A stretch of 64,000 bases of DNA from an uncultured Pelagibacteraceae bacterium (lineage in GTDB: Bacteria; Pseudomonadota; Alphaproteobacteria; Pelagibacterales; Pelagibacteraceae): NCBI GenBank assembly GCA_902597895.1, contig CACJZM010000001.1, positions 255,837 to 319,836 of the forward strand. Reading direction: 5' to 3'. The first letter of the stretch is position 1; every line of letters begins with the position of its first letter. Made by a program: the position numbers and the translations under genes. The notes beneath the pieces are model-generated. The model was not told the DNA's origin. It did not search any database and saw only the letters and a program-made list of their open reading frames with translations. Shown here piece by piece: positions 61,294 through 64,000 of the stretch.

Positions 61294-62471
61294 TATGCAA
61301 CAAGAAATTGTTTATCAAATTCTTTGTCATACATAGTCATAATGGGTCTATCTTCTAATTCAAATATATTATTTGAATATAGACCATTAAAATCAGTTCT
61401 AAATGTTAATCCATATGCTCCAAGTTGGCCAAGCTCTATGTAATCATTTTCTTTAATATTATTGGGTAAAACAAAAGGGCCCTTCATGTAATCCATGCTA
61501 TCACATGTTGGTCCATAAAAATCAAATGAGGTTAATTTTTTTGATATTATCCTACCATTAGTTATTAATTTACTAGGATAAACTATATTTGGAACTCCAG
61601 CATCAAACAAAGTTCCGTATGTTCCATCATTAATATAAAGTTTTTGTTTTTTTCTTAAATTTACCCTTACTATTGTAGAACCACTCTCAGCAACTATGGC
61701 TCTACCTGGTTCACAAATAATTTCTGGAAGATTTTCTAATTTTAAATTTTTTAAAGCATCTTGGATTTCATTAAAATAACTTTCTATGGATTGAGGTATT
61801 AAATCTGGGTATATTGTTGGAAAACCTCCCCCAACATTTATATAGTCAGGAATAATTTTTGTACGTTTAATAATGTTTCCTATTTCTTTAATTCCTTTAC
61901 TGTAAGAAATTGGATGCATACATTGTGATCCTACATGAAAACTTAATCCAATTTTTTTAGCATATTGTTTTGTTAGTCTTAGTAAACCAGTAGCTTCTGA
62001 AGTAAGTGCACCAAACTTTTTTGATAAATCAATCTCCGCGTGTTCGTTAGATACTGCAACTCGCACAAATAATTCTAAATCTTTAGCTTGACCAGTGCTT
62101 TCTATTATTTTAATTAATTCATCTTTAGAGTCTAAAGAAAAAGTTTTTACCCCATAATTAAAATATGCTTCTTTAATACTTTCCCTACTTTTAACTGTAT
62201 GCATATAAGAGCATTTAACACTCTTATCTATTTCCCTAATTGCCTTAATTTCATTGATAGATGCAACATCAAAGTTCTTAATCCCACTATCAATTATTGT
62301 CTTAATTACTAGTGGATGTGGATTAGTTTTAACGGCATATAAAACTTTCCCAGGAAAATTGTTTTGAAAAAATTTTGAAGCTACTTGTATAGAATTTTTT
62401 CTTATACAATAAATTGGTTCATCCGGTCGCAGTTGATTTACTAATTTTTCAACTGTTTTAAATTTTTCCAT
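61293..62471 (-). CDS. Ornithine (or ornithine/lysine) decarboxylase, fold III
   Basis: PLP enzyme of the alanine-racemase fold related to eukaryotic ornithine decarboxylase; makes putrescine. 392 residues. PLP lysine K48 in YAVKTNPHP, FDVASINEI, HVGSQCMHP, INVGGGFPTIYPD, CEPGRAIVAESG, and the cysteine loop in FYGPTCDSMDYM from the partner subunit. Arginine, lysine and carboxynorspermidine decarboxylases share the fold; the ornithine/lysine choice is not settled by sequence here. First gene of the polyamine operon, joined to the next by TAATG. Confidence 0.85.
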   Translation of the reverse strand: MEKFKTVEKLVNQLRPDEPIYCIRKNSIQVASKFFQNNFPGKVLYAVKTNPHPLVIKTIIDSGIKNFDVASINEIKAIREIDKSVKCSYMHTVKSRESIKEAYFNYGVKTFSLDSKDELIKIIESTGQAKDLELFVRVAVSNEHAEIDLSKKFGALTSEATGLLRLTKQYAKKIGLSFHVGSQCMHPISYSKGIKEIGNIIKRTKIIPDYINVGGGFPTIYPDLIPQSIESYFNEIQDALKNLKLENLPEIICEPGRAIVAESGSTIVRVNLRKKQKLYINDGTYGTLFDAGVPNIVYPSKLITNGRIISKKLTSFDFYGPTCDSMDYMKGPFVLPNNIKENDYIELGQLGAYGLTFRTDFNGLYSNNIFELEDRPIMTMYDKEFDKQFLVA

Positions 62472-62497
62472 ATTTAGCCCCTCAAAAAAAATTTAAC

Positions 62498-62525
62498 AAA
62501 AAAAAAGTGCATATCTCTTATGCAC
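62498..62525 (-). terminator. Intrinsic terminator in the decarboxylase leader
   Basis: On the minus strand GTGCATA (62525-62519), loop AGAGA and TATGCAC (62513-62507) form a 7-bp stem followed by nine T (62506-62498). It lies 27 bases upstream of the decarboxylase ATG and about 80 bases downstream of the divergent response-regulator start, so transcription into the polyamine operon has to pass it. That position suggests attenuation control. Confidence 0.75.
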
Positions 62526-62559
62526 CTTTATAAATCCAGCATTTATGGGATATATTCAT
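62518..62559 (-). CDS. Possible 13-codon leader peptide ahead of the decarboxylase
   Basis: ATG at 62559 opens MNISHKCWIYKGA and stops with TAA at 62520-62518. The last two sense codons and the stop lie in the 5' arm and loop of the intrinsic terminator, so a ribosome ending there would cover the hairpin. A separate stem (ATAAAT/ATTTAT, 62546-62530) lies within the same ORF. No Shine-Dalgarno sequence is visible, so translation is uncertain. Confidence 0.3.
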   Translation of the reverse strand: MNISHKCWIYKGA

Positions 62560-62606
62560 TAAAGTAAAGAAAATAATACTATTGAAATTTAACTTTTAAA
62601 CACCAT

Positions 62607-63179
62607 ATGTGTTCCATGATACCGTCTGAAAACACTAAAAATATAAGTCAATTTGAGGATAAATCACTACTCATAGTTGATGACGACAATCCTTTTAGAG
62701 AGAGATTAGCTAGAGCTATGGAAAAAAAAGGTTTTCAAGTATCTCAAGCCGAAGGTGTAAAAAAAGGTTTAGAATCAGTTAAACAAAAAAAACCTGCTTT
62801 TGCAGTAGTTGACCTTAGATTAGGTGATGGAAATGGATTAGAGGTTGTAAAAGAAATACAGAGCTCTAATTCGAAAAGTAGAGTTGTTATGCTAACAGGT
62901 TATGGAAATATTCCAACTGCAGTTGCAGCAATTAAGCAAGGTGCGATAGATTATTTAGCAAAACCTGCAGATGCAGATGATGTAGAAAGAGCTCTTTTAG
63001 CTGATCCAAATAGCAAAGCTGCACCTCCTGAAAACCCAATGTCAGCAGATAGAGTTAAGTGGGAACATATACATAGAGTTTTTGAATTATGTAATAGAAA
63101 TGTATCGGAAACTGCAAGAAGACTTAAGATGCATAGAAGAACTCTTCAAAGAATACTTTCAAAAAGATCTCCTAGATAA
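62607..63179 (+). CDS. regA: Response regulator of the ActR/RegA/PrrA family
   Basis: Redox-type two-component regulator. 190 residues: receiver domain with acidic pocket VDDD near 24-27, phosphoacceptor D69 in VVDLRLGDG, and MLTGYGNIPTAVAAIKQGAIDYLAKPAD, then a proline-containing linker and a Fis-type helix-turn-helix (ETARRLKMHRRTLQRILSKR). The length and the HRRTLQR helix fit RegA/ActR rather than NtrC, which has an AAA+ domain. The partner kinase is not in the window. ATG 62607 used; 62616 is also possible. Confidence 0.92.
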   Translation: MCSMIPSENTKNISQFEDKSLLIVDDDNPFRERLARAMEKKGFQVSQAEGVKKGLESVKQKKPAFAVVDLRLGDGNGLEVVKEIQSSNSKSRVVMLTGYGNIPTAVAAIKQGAIDYLAKPADADDVERALLADPNSKAAPPENPMSADRVKWEHIHRVFELCNRNVSETARRLKMHRRTLQRILSKRSPR

Positions 63180-63723
63180 ATTTTCTTAATTTAATAATTT
63201 TTTTCACTAATAAAGCTAGTATTAACATTTTAAATAATTCGGCTAAAAGAAATGGTAAAACACCAAGTTCAAGAAGAGGTTTATCCCATCCAATTAAAAT
63301 TCCAAGCCAAATCACACCTAAAATATAAATACTAGATACTGACAATATTATTTTACAAAAATTATAAAATATATTTTTATTATAATTAAAAAAACCAGCT
63401 AAAAAAGTAGCAAATAAAAATCCAATTAAATATCCCATAGTTGGACCAGTGAAATATGTTAAGCCAATTCCTCTTTCAGGTGAATTTGAAAAAACTGGAA
63501 AACCCAAAATACCTTCTAATAAATAAAGCCCAACAGTTGCTAAAGCTATTTTATATCCAAATGCAATACCAAAAAAAATTACCAAAAATGTTTGCATGGT
63601 CATTGGTACAGGATAAAAGGGAATTTTAATTTTAGCAGATAACGTTAGTAGAATTGTGCCTAGAAAAATTACTAAAAAATATTTTAAAGTTTTTTGTAAA
63701 TTATTTGCCTTAGTGATTTCCAT
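63172..63723 (-). CDS. bioY: Biotin transporter BioY
   Basis: Substrate-binding S component of the energy-coupling-factor biotin transporter. 183 residues with about six hydrophobic segments; KIKIPFYPVPMTMQTFLVIFFG, YLLEGILGFPVFSNSPERGIGLTYFTGPTMGYLIGF are diagnostic. No bioMN genes are adjacent; BioY alone can transport in some bacteria. It ends 8 bases inside the convergent regA gene. Confidence 0.94.
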   Translation of the reverse strand: MEITKANNLQKTLKYFLVIFLGTILLTLSAKIKIPFYPVPMTMQTFLVIFFGIAFGYKIALATVGLYLLEGILGFPVFSNSPERGIGLTYFTGPTMGYLIGFLFATFLAGFFNYNKNIFYNFCKIILSVSSIYILGVIWLGILIGWDKPLLELGVLPFLLAELFKMLILALLVKKIIKLRKFI

Positions 63724-63755
63724 AGTTTGACTTTACTACTATTATTTAGATTTAT

Positions 63756-64000
63756 CTAGTTTTTTGTTAATGTTAAAAATACATCTTCTAAATCACCATC
63801 ATCTGTAGATATATCAATTATATTTACACCTTGCGTTTCTATAGATTGAATTAAATCCCTCATATTAACTTTACTTTTTTCATATATAACAGATAGATAA
63901 TTCTCATTATTTGATAATATTTTAAGTGAACTAAATAAATTTTCTTGTGTATTAACTTTTTTATTAACCGTGAATTTTACTTTTTTTGTTTGAATTTTTT
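63756..64000 (-). CDS. ABC transporter ATP-binding protein, C-terminal part (partial)
   Basis: Only the last 81 codons are in the window; the start lies beyond the right edge. The end reads DDGDLEDVFLTLTKN, and LEDVFLxLT is the hallmark C terminus of ABC-2 type (CcmA/DrrA-like) ATPases. The segment before it is the regulatory C-terminal domain; nothing of the Walker motifs is included. The substrate cannot be told. It lies 32 bases upstream of bioY on the same strand. Confidence 0.75.
   Translation of the reverse strand, partial: KIQTKKVKFTVNKKVNTQENLFSSLKILSNNENYLSVIYEKSKVNMRDLIQSIETQGVNIIDISTDDGDLEDVFLTLTKN

Overview
The window is a strongly AT-rich, almost gap-free piece of an alphaproteobacterial chromosome. 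It reads as a member of the SAR11 clade (Pelagibacterales, 'Candidatus Pelagibacter'-like). The signs are very low GC, intergenic gaps that are mostly a few bases or negative, a complete-looking DMSP demethylation locus (dmdA with dmdB and dmdC), an ffh leader RNA of the type described from Pelagibacter, a SAM-II riboswitch before metX, class I lysyl-tRNA synthetase, and a RegA/ActR-type regulator. No rRNA, tRNA, CRISPR array, insertion sequence or phage gene was seen. No stretch longer than 300 bases lacks a gene.

Layout. (1) 1-7.7 kb: ftsY (cut by the window edge) and dapF on the minus strand, then ffh-rpsP-trmD-rplS and leuC-leuD-leuB on the plus strand. (2) 7.7-13.0 kb: sulfur block with acyl-CoA dehydrogenase (dmdC type), CoA ligase (dmdB type), an alpha/beta hydrolase and dmdA. 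(3) 13.0-17.3 kb: asd and sdhCDAB. (4) 17.3-24.1 kb: an accessory-looking catabolic cassette with mmsA-iclR leftward, and an iron-type alcohol dehydrogenase plus a TRAP transporter (P, then a terminator, then Q and M) rightward. (5) 24.1-33.2 kb: a small secreted protein, then mdh-sucCD-sucAB-lpd, most of the lower TCA cycle in one run. (6) 33.2-40.1 kb: priA and the F1 ATP synthase genes atpHAGDC. (7) 40.1-49.0 kb, all leftward: metX-metW-gloB, then rplU-rpmA-obgE-proB-proA-nadD-rsfS-ctpA-rppH. (8) 49.2-58.3 kb: hisC-tyrA, an NlpC/P60 peptidase, ampG and trkH leftward, then lysS-pyrD-rpmB-yhhQ. (9) 58.3-64 kb: a polyamine cluster (ornithine decarboxylase-like, deoxyhypusine synthase-like, N-carbamoylputrescine amidase, agmatine deiminase), a response regulator, bioY and the end of an ABC-transporter ATPase.

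How the genes work together. Carbon from organic acids and DMSP flows to acetyl-CoA or succinate and through the TCA enzymes encoded here, and electrons leave through complex II. The DMSP locus also supplies methyl groups and reduced sulfur, next to a SAM-controlled methionine gene.

The points I would look at first are these. SdhC and SdhD appear to have lost both histidines that bind heme b. The mmsA/Fe-ADH/TRAP/IclR cassette resembles the DddB/DddC 3-hydroxypropionate module. An alpha/beta hydrolase with an apparent CTG start sits inside the DMSP locus. The decarboxylase gene has a 13-codon leader ORF running into an intrinsic terminator. A deoxyhypusine synthase-like gene sits in the polyamine operon.
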